The notes below the pieces were generated by a model, which did not search any database, was not told where the DNA came from, and was given only the letters and a program-made list of their open reading frames with translations. A DNA stretch of 64,000 bases from Gimesia sp. (GTDB taxonomy: Bacteria > Planctomycetota > Planctomycetia > Planctomycetales > Planctomycetaceae): NCBI RefSeq assembly GCF_040219335.1, contig NZ_JAVJSQ010000022.1, positions 1 through 64,000 on the forward strand. The letters run 5' to 3'. Shown piece after piece: positions 1-9,476 of this stretch (position 1 is its first letter; each line of letters starts with the position of its first letter). A program made the position numbers and the translations under genes.

Positions 1-44
1 CCCTGCGGTCATTCAATCCCCATAGTCGAAAACGTCCCTGCGGT
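1..44. repeat. short direct repeat at window edge (CCCTGCGGT x2)
   Basis: The nonamer CCCTGCGGT occurs at 1-9 and again at 36-44, each followed by a loosely similar CA/CC-rich stretch. Only two copies are visible because the window starts here. It could be the tail of a tandem or spaced repeat lying to the left, or chance. The 35-base period with divergent flanks does not make a convincing CRISPR unit. Confidence 0.2.
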
Positions 45-155
45 TCAGTCCAATAGATCATATGCCGCGTGTTGAGTACCCCGAAAAACCGCTCCACCTG
101 AATGCTAACACGCTGCATATAATCCTATTTATTATGACACGTTTTGGGGCAAAAT

Positions 156-314
156 TTAGTTTTTACGGGAATCCCGTTCTGCGTCGTCCGGTTCATACTT
201 TTTGACAATTGATCTGGCAATCAGCTGTAACAGCCGATGCACGGGGCTTCCCGGAATGACGGGGCCGGTTGGCTTCACGTTTTTCTTTTTGGTTTGGGAG
301 TGTCTGGCTTTCAA
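156..314 (-). CDS. small basic protein downstream of the serine recombinase
   Basis: A 52-residue Lys/Arg-rich protein with no recognised domain. I chose the TTG start at 314 because AAAGGAGC lies at 325-318 on the minus strand, five bases upstream. A longer ATG-started frame (from 380) would run through the terminator hairpin at 340-365, so it is unlikely. It follows the recombinase on the same strand but is separated from it by that terminator, so it probably has its own promoter or depends on read-through. The C-terminal part has an amphipathic stretch (HRLLQLIARSIVKKY). It might be a small DNA-binding or regulatory protein of the element; the function is unknown. Confidence 0.45.
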   Translation of the reverse strand: MKARHSQTKKKNVKPTGPVIPGSPVHRLLQLIARSIVKKYEPDDAERDSRKN

Positions 315-339
315 AATAGCTCCTTTCAGATAGCGCATT

Positions 340-365
340 AAAAAACCCCGGCAACTTGCCGGGGT
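340..365 (-). terminator. rho-independent terminator after serine recombinase
   Basis: CCCCGGCA and TGCCGGGG (346-353 and 357-364) form a perfect GC-rich stem. On the minus strand it is followed by six T (345-340). It lies about 30 bases past the recombinase stop codon. Confidence 0.85.
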
Positions 366-395
366 CGGATCAGGAATCAATGGGGGTGTTCATTT

Positions 396-2360
396 TCAGA
401 GTGGAGGTCGCTGATAACCGGGCTTCGGCTGAAAAGAATACTTTTTGTTCCTGTGCCTGCGCAGTTTTTTATAGTCGTCAGGCGGTTCATCCAAAAATAT
501 GTAAGGACTTGTCAGTCCCTGTTCCAGCATCTGCTGATGCAGCTTCAAGGCTTTCCAGACCGCGGTCTGAGTGGGGTTACCATCCAGCCGACTCGCAATT
601 TCCCGCTGTTCCAGTCCAGCAGCAGCCAGTCTGACGGCTTCCGGTCGGATCAATTCACGTTGAGGGGGCTCAAAGAGATCCAGAGTCAGTTCCCTAGACA
701 GTAACTGCTGTAACTCAGTAGACGCAGCTGCATCCGGAATGCTCCCTGCAAGATTAAGGCAGATCTTGGCACGAGGCAGTAGATGACCACCGTCAATCAG
801 CCGTACTAGGTAGACATGAATTTCCGGGACCAATTCCCGGATCAAATCACCGAATTCATGAGAGTGGATATCGACATCTTCGAGGTGATGCTGCAAAATC
901 CCCTTGAGCTCTAATGTGGATTTCGGAAGATCGAGTTGACGAGATCTTGCATGCTCTAATGCCCTCCGGTCAAGTAATAACTGTTTTTCTCGACCCTTTA
1001 ACTCGGCAAGCATCTCAGAAAGAAAATCACCATCGATATCATCGATCTCCTTGAAAAACTTTTTGAGCTTAGCGCGTTCACGTTCAATGTCTTCCTCTTC
1101 CCGATTTAATTGATTTTCACGGGCAAGAAGTTTTTCAGGACCACCGGCATGCGTCTGCTGCACAATCTCTCGAAACTGAGAATCAATTTCATCCAGAGTC
1201 GCAACGCTATCCAGAACCACCTCCAGAAGTTTCTGTGCGGCTTCAGGCCCGTTAAACCCAACAGAGTTCCAGCAGTGCCACTCGCGGGAATTGGAGCACA
1301 TCAGGTTGTCCGTCATGCCGTTCCCTCCCCACACGTAATGAAAACCGCAATAGAAGCAGGTAGCATGCTGACCAAAGGCCCGGGTCCGTTTCTTGGGAAC
1401 CCGATGCCGTGAGTCAGTGCCATTCTGATTTTTCTTACGTTTATAATTCGCATTTTTCTCAGCTAAAGCTTTGAGAACGGGATCAATCTCATCAGGAGAG
1501 AAAAATGCCAGATGAGGTTCTTCTCGATACCGGGGACCATTCGGATTACGGACTGAGATTCTTCTGCCGGTTTCATGATGTTTGATGGAATGCTTATCTC
1601 CACGTTGCGGAAATCCTTTAAGTGTCGGATTACGGTAGAAGCGTAGCACCATACGTCCGTCCCATTGATCCTTACTGCAATAGGGACCTGGTGAAAATCC
1701 ATTTTCGTTAAAGTATTCCGCAACGGCTTCGCCATTGAGAGTCCGTTTGAGGATTTGAAGACCTTCGCGTATGAATATAGTTGCATCTTCCTTCTTGACC
1801 CAATCTGAGTACGACTTGGCATTCTCAGGTTTGATATATCCAGCAATAGGGCAGGGAGTGGCACCTCCGTACTTTTCAAACCGATTCATCAACTTATGTT
1901 TCAATCGAAGAGATGTATGCGTATTGTGTTTCAGATGCTCTTTGCATGCATTAAGTACATCGTCTTCCCAATTTTCATTATTAGTGTCAATAAAATCATT
2001 GGGAGAAATGACTCTGGTTCCATGGTCGACCGCAATGCCACACAGACGATGAGCTGCTGGGCCACGTACCAAGCGACCAAGATCTTCGACAATTAATAAA
2101 TCCAACTCATCTGAGTTGAGCCAGTTCTCGATCTTAAGAAGTTCCGGACGGTCAAGTCGCTCACCTTTTCCCTTGGTTGTGATTATCCGGAACTCAATCT
2201 CTCCATCGTACATTTCATAGGCAATCTGTTTGCCATGATCCACTTGATCATCCAGGCTGAGTTCTTTCTGGTTTGCACAACCGGAAATACGTCCTAGAAT
2301 CCCAACGACCAGTGTATGACCATTCCGTGGTTTGAGTTCATTTTCTTCTCTATAGCTCAT
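396..2360 (-). CDS. large serine recombinase
   Basis: A 654-residue large serine recombinase of the kind that integrates or excises elements. The N-terminal resolvase domain has the GRISGC motif, with Ser26 as probable nucleophile, followed by SLDDQ and the DLGRLVRG segment. The central recombinase domain (about 165-310) is followed by a Cys-rich zinc ribbon (CFYC ... C ... C, about 345-380) and a long charged coiled coil (about 420-490). The last 130 residues contain a helix-turn-helix-like stretch (VRLAAAGLEQREIASRL), which is not standard for this family. An AAGGGAG motif lies about a dozen bases before the ATG. Its partner is the tyrosine integrase 64 bp upstream, on the same strand. It could belong to the element next to the tRNA or to a second element nested beside it. 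Confidence 0.88.
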   Translation of the reverse strand: MSYREENELKPRNGHTLVVGILGRISGCANQKELSLDDQVDHGKQIAYEMYDGEIEFRIITTKGKGERLDRPELLKIENWLNSDELDLLIVEDLGRLVRGPAAHRLCGIAVDHGTRVISPNDFIDTNNENWEDDVLNACKEHLKHNTHTSLRLKHKLMNRFEKYGGATPCPIAGYIKPENAKSYSDWVKKEDATIFIREGLQILKRTLNGEAVAEYFNENGFSPGPYCSKDQWDGRMVLRFYRNPTLKGFPQRGDKHSIKHHETGRRISVRNPNGPRYREEPHLAFFSPDEIDPVLKALAEKNANYKRKKNQNGTDSRHRVPKKRTRAFGQHATCFYCGFHYVWGGNGMTDNLMCSNSREWHCWNSVGFNGPEAAQKLLEVVLDSVATLDEIDSQFREIVQQTHAGGPEKLLARENQLNREEEDIERERAKLKKFFKEIDDIDGDFLSEMLAELKGREKQLLLDRRALEHARSRQLDLPKSTLELKGILQHHLEDVDIHSHEFGDLIRELVPEIHVYLVRLIDGGHLLPRAKICLNLAGSIPDAAASTELQQLLSRELTLDLFEPPQRELIRPEAVRLAAAGLEQREIASRLDGNPTQTAVWKALKLHQQMLEQGLTSPYIFLDEPPDDYKKLRRHRNKKYSFQPKPGYQRPPL

Positions 2361-2424
2361 GCTTAAAACTCCCTTTTAAATGGGTATTTATTAATGTGTT
2401 CAAAGCGAGTCAGTATGCTTAGAC

Positions 2425-3783
2425 TCAGACTTTTTTAGAATTGGTCCATCGCCTCGCATAAGCGAGAGACTGGGGCCAGAAGCGAAGAGCACGTTCGATC
2501 TCTCGCTTCTGCGTGGTGGCGCGAGTGTGCGTATACACGCCTGTCATCCCCAGACCGCCACTGCGGGCGTCCTCGCTCGGTTTATGCCCCAGTGTGACCT
2601 GACGAATGAGTGGATCGACGTTGGCATCCTGAAGCAGTGTGGCAAAAGAGTGCCGCCAGCTTTTGGGGCAGGAAGACTGTTTCAGACCTGCAGACTTGGC
2701 GGTACGGATAAACGATGTCCGCACACGCTCCGAGCGAATCACGCCGGCTTCACGCCAGACGGCTCGGGCGAGCTTCTCCTCCATGGTTTGCGAAAGAGTC
2801 AGCACACTTCCTGAGTCAGCATGCGAGATGCGTTGCCGAAGTTCTTCCTGGAGTGCCATCTGGTCCAGGTTTCCCAAAGGCGAGTTGAGGGGATCAAACT
2901 GGTGCCGGATAAATACAGGACCCGCTGTTCGATTACCAATCACCCTGCGTAAGACGGTGACCGCTTCCTCAATCAAGGGGACAGAGCGTTCGCGTCTGGT
3001 TTTGATTTTCCAGTGCAACTCTGGCTTGTTGCGAACATGCAGCCATCCGTTTTCCAGGTCGACGTCTTCGATCAGCAGATGGATCAGTTCGCCCGACCTT
3101 AATCCTGTCTTGGCAAGAATAAAGTGGATGGGAAAAGTCCAGTCATCCGCTTTCTGGAAGAATCTCAGTTCATCCTCCGCATCGAAGACAAAGATGGGTT
3201 TGGCATCTTCGATTCTCATCCGCTCCAGGTTGAGCTTGGAGAAAGGATTTTCGAAGTAGGGGGGAAGAAATCGTTGCTGGGCGGCATAGATATATACCGA
3301 CCGACAGACTTCCAAAACGAAGCGCAGGCCTTTATCACGAAGTACCCGTTTGGCCGTGTTGGGATGGCCGTTTGGGGAAACTTTCTGCTTCCTCAGCCAG
3401 GCTACAAAATGGTCTGTGCGTATCGCATGCGCCAGGTCAGATGGACGGCATTCATTGAAATAGTTTTCAAGATGCTGGGTCGCCGATCGATAGCGTCTGA
3501 TCGTGGCCGGAGAGGATGGAGCCACGGTTTCATGATGATTGAGGAAGGCCTGTCGCAGTTCTGAAAAACTGACAGACGTGAAGGAAAACAGAGTAGGGCT
3601 GGACGAAGCCAGCTGCGCATTGACTTGCGCCGCGATCTGCTCGGCTTCATCCTCTGTGTCAGCGACTCGCAACCGGACTGGCCGGTCTCCATCACGGTAG
3701 TAAAGATACCAGGCACCGTGATGCAGATAGTACGAAACACGCCCAACGCGTTTGCGTTGCGCAGACTTTTTGCGTCGTCTCAT
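2425..3783 (-). CDS. tyrosine recombinase/integrase
   Basis: A 452-residue phage-type integrase. It has an N-terminal arm/SAM-like DNA-binding region (about 80-170) and a C-terminal catalytic domain. The catalytic set visible is Arg in TGLRSGE, Lys in the WKIKT strand, Arg in SWRHSFATLL, His in TLGHKPS and the nucleophile Tyr in GVYTHT. The box I His of HxxR is Lys here (KSWR), a substitution known in the family. The start is the ATG at 3783 because AGGAGG (3794-3789) lies five bases upstream; a frame extending to 3846 would include the GTGCAC repeats. It probably integrates the element at the tRNA-Ser 3' end, 120 bp away. The three GTGCAC boxes overlapping its leader suggest autoregulation or arm-site binding. 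Confidence 0.9.
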   Translation of the reverse strand: MRRRKKSAQRKRVGRVSYYLHHGAWYLYYRDGDRPVRLRVADTEDEAEQIAAQVNAQLASSSPTLFSFTSVSFSELRQAFLNHHETVAPSSPATIRRYRSATQHLENYFNECRPSDLAHAIRTDHFVAWLRKQKVSPNGHPNTAKRVLRDKGLRFVLEVCRSVYIYAAQQRFLPPYFENPFSKLNLERMRIEDAKPIFVFDAEDELRFFQKADDWTFPIHFILAKTGLRSGELIHLLIEDVDLENGWLHVRNKPELHWKIKTRRERSVPLIEEAVTVLRRVIGNRTAGPVFIRHQFDPLNSPLGNLDQMALQEELRQRISHADSGSVLTLSQTMEEKLARAVWREAGVIRSERVRTSFIRTAKSAGLKQSSCPKSWRHSFATLLQDANVDPLIRQVTLGHKPSEDARSGGLGMTGVYTHTRATTQKREIERALRFWPQSLAYARRWTNSKKV

Positions 3784-3794
3784 CAAAACCTCCT

Positions 3795-3822
3795 GTGCAC
3801 ACTGTGTGCACCAACTGTGCAC
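3795..3822. promoter_or_regulatory. three helically phased GTGCAC boxes in the integrase leader
   Basis: GTGCAC occurs at 3795-3800, 3806-3811 and 3817-3822, an exact 11-bp period. The first two form a perfect 17-base palindrome, GTGCACACTGTGTGCAC. The block begins one base upstream of the integrase AGGAGG ribosome-binding site. It looks like an operator or arm-type recombinase site array; the binding protein is unknown. Confidence 0.55.
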
Positions 3823-3844
3823 CAGGGGGTTTATTACGACGCGC

Positions 3845-3883
3845 AAAAAACAACGCTAAGCTATTGAATTCAATAACTTAGCG
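3845..3883 (-). terminator. probable terminator of tRNA-Ser
   Basis: CGCTAAG (3854-3860) and CTTAGCG (3877-3883) flank the palindrome TATTGAATTCAATA, giving a nearly perfect 30-base inverted repeat. Reading left from the tRNA it is followed by TTGTTTTTT. It sits between the tRNA 3' end and the integrase leader, so it would also insulate the integrase from tRNA transcription. Confidence 0.65.
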
Positions 3884-3898
3884 CGTTTGGTCAGTTTG

Positions 3899-3988
<90 letters not shown>

Positions 3989-4523
3989 GGACGGACCGCG
4001 GCGCCCATACAGGGACTGCGGAGCCAGCGTGTTTCACAGCATATAAGTAACGTGGCTCAGCGTCAAATTCCAGCCGGGGCTGACTTTGCTTTTCCTGTAA
4101 AGACAAACCGAATCGCTTTGTCGTTCACTCTACAGTCGGTCGGGAGTCCAACTTTCCCCTCTTTTTTCACGTAGGAAACAGTGATTAACTGCGTTAAAAG
4201 GAAAGACCGGAAGGCCAGTCAGGCGCAGGAACAGCTTGAATTTGGACGATTCCGTGCATCTTTCTTGCAGACTCCCCGACGTCGGGATATGCTGGTATTC
4301 ATAGAGATTTTCTGTAAAGAAAGGTTCCCTTTCATCTTGGAAAAATCATCTCTCGCAGAAAATTACTATCTGACAGCGAACATTTGATAAACGAAGTAGG
4401 TATGATGTATGCCGGGGTACGCCCATTCTGTGGGGTGCTTTCGACAGGCGTGATGTCACAGGTATCGATTCCTCATCTCTCACGGCCTCGGTTCATCCGT
4501 TCATTAGCAATGGAATTTAGAAT
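3989..4523. other. intergenic region upstream of the TPR/Exb module
   Basis: About 535 bp between divergently arranged tRNA-Ser and the large TPR gene. It should hold both promoters. I see short open frames here (for example at 4181-4387), but none has a convincing start or protein-like composition. No clear operator or hairpin was found. Confidence 0.5.
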
Positions 4524-7500
4524 ATGCGTCTTTTCCATTTTGTTTCGATCGTGACTCTGTTTACGGTTTTGACTTTCGCGTCCTCTCTCCCAGCAGAAGA
4601 ACAGTATCTGGAATTTGTGCAGGGGTTGCGTGAGAAAAATTATCACGATATCGCACTCGATTATCTGAATCAGATCGAAGCAGCCAAAGACACTCCGAAA
4701 GAGGTCCGCGAGCTGATTCCCTTCGAACGTGCCATGACGCTGATGCTGTTCTCGCGAACCCAGAAACTTCCCGAAGAGCAGGAAGAGACGCTGAATAAGG
4801 CACTGGCGCAGCTGGAACTGTTCGCCAAGCAAAACCCGAATCACCCCAAAGCGGGTACCGCGAATACAGAACGGGGAAAGATTATTCTGGAGAAAGCGGA
4901 AGTCGAAGTCCGCAAGGCCGAATCGCCGTCCGAGCAGAACAACAAAAAGGCCCACCAGGAGGCAGCCCGCAAGCTGATTGCCCAGGCACGCAGTATCTTC
5001 CAGAAAGCCTATGATCAGCACGAAAAGACCTGGAAATCGTTCCCGGCGACCTTTATCGACAAAAACAAAGAACCGGAAAAATACGAAGCCCGCGCCAAAG
5101 CGGAAATTCAATTCATGAGCGCGCAGCTGGACCTGGCTCAGTGTACTTATGCAGAAGCGCAGACTTATGATCCGGGCAGTGCCGACTTCAACCGGCTGCT
5201 GAAAAAGGCATCGGAAGAGTACGCCAAGATTCACGAACGTTACCGCAGCCAGGTGGGTGGTTTGTATGCCCGCATGTGGCAAGGGAAATGTTTTGAAGAG
5301 CAGGGCGAACTGGGCCGGGCCCTGGGGATTTATAACGAACTGCTGGGGCACCCAGGTAAATCGCAGCCCATCAGGCAGTTAAAAGACAACATTCTGCAGT
5401 TCCGCCTGATCTGTCTGAATGATGAAAAGAAAAAAGATTATCAACTGGTCATCAACGAAGCCGAGCAGTGGCTCAAGGAAAACCGGTCCCGCAGACGTAC
5501 CGCTGTCGGCCAGGGAATCACCTGGGAACTGGCACGGGCACAAGAAGCACTGGCCACCCAGGAAGGGGTGAAACCGGCGGACCAGGAACGCATCCTGCGT
5601 CAGGCGTTGACCAACGCCCGCTTCGTGAATGCCTTCCGCGGGAAGTTTCGTGATGTCTCCCGTCTGATGATCGGCCGGATCAACGCGAAAATCCAGGGAC
5701 GCGCAGGCGGCGATCCCGAAGACTTCGCCACCGCTTACGGCCTGGGGCAGGATCGTATTCAGCAGACTAAAACGCTGAAAGAGAAGGTAGCCGCTGCCAA
5801 AACACCAGCTGCCAAGAAAAAGGCGCAGGTGGAACTCGACCAGTTCATGGAAGAGACGGCACGTCTGCTGAAGCTGGGGCTCAAACTGGCTGACAAGAAA
5901 ACCGATCCCAAAGAACTCGACCACGCCCGCTTCCTGCTCTGCTACACCTATTACAACCTGCGACGGAGTTATGAATGTGCGGTGCTCGGGGAATTCGTCG
6001 CCAATTACCACGACAAAGACAGCTCCCAGGTCGCCCTGGACGCCGCCTACCTGGCGCTGGCAGGTTATCTGCAGGCCTATAACGATTCCCCCAAAGAGCA
6101 ACGTTATGTCGACAACCAGCACATGGAGAGTATCTGTAACCTGATCACAGAAAAATGGCCTGAGAGCGATCGAGCCAACGACGCGAAAATTCAGCTGGGT
6201 AACATTTACAGCCAGACCGAGCGTCCGGTGGAAGCAGCCAAATGGTACTCCAAGGTACCCGCTTCGGCCCCTCAATACGTCGATGCCCAGATCAAAGCCG
6301 GACAGGCTTACTGGAACAGTTACCTGACCGCTCTGGCCCGTCGTTCTGACGATAAACCCGCGAATCTGAATGAGTGGGCTTCACTGGCTGAGAAACACCT
6401 GCGAACCGGGATTGCTGCCACAGAGAAAAAAATACCGGCCAAAGATCCTGCTCCTGAGATACTGACCGCAGCCAAAACGTCCCTGGCGCAGATCGCATTG
6501 GACAAAGGCAACTACCAGGAAGCCATCGACATCCTGGGGAAAGATCCGCACTCGGTGCTCAAAGCAATTCATGTCGCTAAAGGTAAAAAACGTCCTGCCA
6601 AAGGGGTGCAGAGTTCCGAATTTGCCAATCTTGTCTACCAGTTACAGCTCCGCGGTTATATCGGCCTGCAGCAGATCGATCTGGCCCGGAAAGCGATGCA
6701 GCAGCTGGAAGAATCCGCCTCCGGTTCCGGAGGAGAAGCGATTACCGACATGTATCGGCAACTGGGTGAAAAAATCACTGAAGAAATTGAACGGCTGAAA
6801 GCGACCGGCGATACAAAGCGACTGGCAGACGTACGGAAATCACTGGAAACCTTCCTGAATGATATCTTCAAGCGGAAAGATCAGACTTATGGATCACTGG
6901 TCTGGATTGGAGAAACTTATTACGGAATGGGACTGGGAGCCAGCGAAGATCCGGCGACAGCGCGCAAGTATTTCGATAAAGCGGCAGCCGCCTTCGAAGA
7001 AATCAAGAAACGGCAGGCAGCCACGGGCGATTTCATTCCCGGCAATTTCGAAGTCGGCATTACTCTGCGACTGGTAAACTGCAAGCGGGAACAGGATGAG
7101 TTTGAAGCAGCCCTCACCCTGCTCACTCCCGTCTTAAAGGAAAAAGACAAGTCCCCCGAAGTTCAGTTTGAAGCAGCCAAGATCCTGATGGACTGGGCCG
7201 AAAGTGGACAGGGTAATTCCAACGAAAAGTATATGCAGGCGATCAACGGGATGCAGCTTGAGAATGGTGCTTTGATTCGTGGCTGGGCCTATCTGGCACG
7301 CCTGCTGTCAAGCTCCATGGCTTCTTCCGGGCGAGACGACCTGAAGAAGATGTATTACGACGCCCAGTACAACAGCATCGACACGCGTCGCAAATACGGT
7401 ATTGCCAGCAATGATGTTTCACAACTGGAGATGGCCAAATCGGAAGCAAACGTCTTTGCTCAGATCAGCGTGGATCTGCCCGATGATGTCTACGAGCGAT

Positions 7501-8159
7501 TTAATCAACTTTACCGACAGGTCCAGACCGACCTGGGTGAAGACCCACAGGATCTGGAACGACGCAAATCAGCTACGGAAACAGTTGCCAGTAATCAGGC
7601 AGCTCAGTTGCAGGAAGCTCCTCCAGCGAATACTCAGCAGCAGGTGGCACAGCAGTCACAAGAGGATGCTGCTGCCCAGGGAGGCTCCAGCACCATTCTG
7701 TTCCTGGCCGTAATCGTACTGGGAATCGGCGGTGCCGTGGCATTCTACTTCTTTGGTCTCAAAGGCAAGAAATCGCGTCCCTCTTACCAGTTTGCTGCGA
7801 GTGGAACGGCATCTGCTGACATCAATATTGCGCCGCCTCCGGCGTCTCCTAAACCGAGTCGCTCCAAACTGGAAAAAGCCTCTCGACCGGCTCCTGTTAC
7901 AGACAAACCGCAGCCTAAGAAACCGGCCCCTGAGAAAACTGCGAGTAAAGAGACGAGCAGTAAGGAGAAATCTTCTTCCAGCAGTTCCGGAAAAGAGAAA
8001 CGGAAACTGACTCCCGAAGAAATTGCAGCCCGCAAGGCCAAGCTGGCTCAGATGTCGCCCGAAGAGCTGGCAGCACGTAAAGCCGCGATTGCCAAGAAAA
8101 AAGCGGCCCAGGCCAAACAGCAGAAGAAATCGAAACCCGGCTCAGATAGCCAATCCTAG
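4524..8159 (+). CDS. large TPR protein with signal peptide and C-terminal membrane helix
   Basis: A 1211-residue protein. A signal peptide covers residues 1-24 (cleavage probable after SLPA). A long alpha-helical TPR array fills most of residues 30-1000. A low-complexity Gln/Ala stretch precedes one membrane helix at about 1053-1075 (STILFLAVIVLGIGGAVAFYFF). The tail after it is Lys/Ala/Pro-rich and ends with two near-identical EEIAARKAKLAQMS / EELAARKAAIAKK units. The TPR part is therefore predicted to face the periplasm and the basic tail the cytoplasm. It heads a plus-strand group with a second TPR protein, ExbB and two ExbD proteins. It probably acts as a scaffold coupled to that ion-driven motor. 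The exact function is not known. Confidence 0.85.
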   Translation: MRLFHFVSIVTLFTVLTFASSLPAEEQYLEFVQGLREKNYHDIALDYLNQIEAAKDTPKEVRELIPFERAMTLMLFSRTQKLPEEQEETLNKALAQLELFAKQNPNHPKAGTANTERGKIILEKAEVEVRKAESPSEQNNKKAHQEAARKLIAQARSIFQKAYDQHEKTWKSFPATFIDKNKEPEKYEARAKAEIQFMSAQLDLAQCTYAEAQTYDPGSADFNRLLKKASEEYAKIHERYRSQVGGLYARMWQGKCFEEQGELGRALGIYNELLGHPGKSQPIRQLKDNILQFRLICLNDEKKKDYQLVINEAEQWLKENRSRRRTAVGQGITWELARAQEALATQEGVKPADQERILRQALTNARFVNAFRGKFRDVSRLMIGRINAKIQGRAGGDPEDFATAYGLGQDRIQQTKTLKEKVAAAKTPAAKKKAQVELDQFMEETARLLKLGLKLADKKTDPKELDHARFLLCYTYYNLRRSYECAVLGEFVANYHDKDSSQVALDAAYLALAGYLQAYNDSPKEQRYVDNQHMESICNLITEKWPESDRANDAKIQLGNIYSQTERPVEAAKWYSKVPASAPQYVDAQIKAGQAYWNSYLTALARRSDDKPANLNEWASLAEKHLRTGIAATEKKIPAKDPAPEILTAAKTSLAQIALDKGNYQEAIDILGKDPHSVLKAIHVAKGKKRPAKGVQSSEFANLVYQLQLRGYIGLQQIDLARKAMQQLEESASGSGGEAITDMYRQLGEKITEEIERLKATGDTKRLADVRKSLETFLNDIFKRKDQTYGSLVWIGETYYGMGLGASEDPATARKYFDKAAAAFEEIKKRQAATGDFIPGNFEVGITLRLVNCKREQDEFEAALTLLTPVLKEKDKSPEVQFEAAKILMDWAESGQGNSNEKYMQAINGMQLENGALIRGWAYLARLLSSSMASSGRDDLKKMYYDAQYNSIDTRRKYGIASNDVSQLEMAKSEANVFAQISVDLPDDVYERFNQLYRQVQTDLGEDPQDLERRKSATETVASNQAAQLQEAPPANTQQQVAQQSQEDAAAQGGSSTILFLAVIVLGIGGAVAFYFFGLKGKKSRPSYQFAASGTASADINIAPPPASPKPSRSKLEKASRPAPVTDKPQPKKPAPEKTASKETSSKEKSSSSSSGKEKRKLTPEEIAARKAKLAQMSPEELAARKAAIAKKKAAQAKQQKKSKPGSDSQS

Positions 8160-8268
8160 AACCATGGTTCCAGGACCGCTTAGCGGAACCGGTCGTTATA
8201 TTGACTGATTGATTTAGATAAGACAATTTGAGAAAAGTTATTTCATGCCGTTGGGGAGTAATCAACTT

Positions 8269-9312
8269 ATGAAACGTTCCATCTGTTTCAGTTTGATGGC
8301 GTTAGCAGGCTCACTGCTCTGGGGCACCGCATCCGCGTCTGCTGCAGATACCGTTTATACTAATTCAGGCAGTCCGCAGCTGGGTGATGTCAGTGGCTAC
8401 ACCAAGACGGAACTGTCACTCAAACGCGGTTCGACCACCGAAAAGATCCCTGCGAATGATATTGAACGGATTCGCTGGGACGGGGAACCGCCGCAGCTGA
8501 ATATCGCCCGTAACCAGGAACAGAACGGCAACTATACTGAAGCCCTGGCCGAATATAAAAAAGCCGAGTCTGGCGCAAGCGAGAATCTGAAGAAGAACCT
8601 GCAGTTCATGATTGCCCGGGCCAGTCTGAAAAAGGCCCAGTCCAATGCTGCCGAGCTGGACAACGCGATTAAACTGCTCGACGCTTTTATCAAAGCCAAT
8701 CCCGATCACTTCCGCTATTACCCCGCGGAGAAGCTCCTCGGGGAAGCCTATCTGGCCAAAAAAGATTTTGCCAATGCGAACACGGCCTTTGGAAAAGTGG
8801 AACGGTCTCCCTGGAAAGACTACCAGATGGATGCCAAAAACATGAAGGCGCGTGTCCTGCTGGCCCAGGGGAACACCAAAGGTGCTCTGGACGCCTTCAA
8901 TGCCGTCGCCAAAATGGATGGCAAATCCGAAGGTGAACTGGCCAGCAAACGAGCCGCTCAACTGGGCAGCGCCTTATGCCTGGAAAAAGAGGGGAAACCC
9001 AAAGAAGCGATCCAGCTGCTGGATGACATGATCAAGAATGTCAACTCTCAGCAGAAAGCCCTGCTGGCAGAAGCTTATATCAAAAAAGGTGACTGCTACC
9101 AGGCACTGGGTGAATCCAAAGAAGCTCTGATTGCTTATCTGCATGTCGACGTCCTGTTCCCGTCTGAACCTGGTCTGCACGCAGAAGCGCTGTACCACCT
9201 CTCCAATCTCTGGGGAAAAGTGCAGAAGCCAGAGCGGGGTGCGGAAGCACGAGCCGTCCTGCAGCAGCAGTATCCGGACAGCGAATGGTCGCAAAAAGCC
9301 TCAGGAAGCTAA
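8269..9312 (+). CDS. secreted TPR protein
   Basis: A 347-residue protein with a signal peptide (MKRS..., cleavage near ASA-AD at about 25). A short beta-rich N-terminal segment (about 27-75) precedes several TPR-like repeats. I chose the ATG at 8269 over the one at 8245 because it gives a clean signal peptide and has GGGGAG ten bases upstream. It lies 109 bp after the large TPR gene and 164 bp before exbB. Periplasmic TPR partners accompany ExbB/ExbD motors in Tol-Pal-like and gliding-type systems; here the role is inferred from context only. Confidence 0.82.
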   Translation: MKRSICFSLMALAGSLLWGTASASAADTVYTNSGSPQLGDVSGYTKTELSLKRGSTTEKIPANDIERIRWDGEPPQLNIARNQEQNGNYTEALAEYKKAESGASENLKKNLQFMIARASLKKAQSNAAELDNAIKLLDAFIKANPDHFRYYPAEKLLGEAYLAKKDFANANTAFGKVERSPWKDYQMDAKNMKARVLLAQGNTKGALDAFNAVAKMDGKSEGELASKRAAQLGSALCLEKEGKPKEAIQLLDDMIKNVNSQQKALLAEAYIKKGDCYQALGESKEALIAYLHVDVLFPSEPGLHAEALYHLSNLWGKVQKPERGAEARAVLQQQYPDSEWSQKASGS

Positions 9313-9476
9313 TATTCGTTACGAATGTCAGTTTGCTGGCAAGAAACGGCATGTCTACCCTTTACAAGCCAATTTTGGCCAATAAATAATAACGACCACA
9401 AACATTTACGACTTCCAGGTACAATAACGAAATATCCACGATTAACACTCCTTTCAGTAGACCGGAGAACACAACG

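Noticed and set aside
1..44. Possible CRISPR array end
   Set aside because: Only two nine-base matches with a 35-base period and diverging flanks; no repeat of 25 or more bases and no cas gene in the window.
4473..6275. Two minus-strand open frames of about 290-298 residues opposite the large TPR gene
   Set aside because: They lie entirely antisense to a well supported gene and have odd Phe/Leu/Gln/Arg-rich composition with no domain or start signal.
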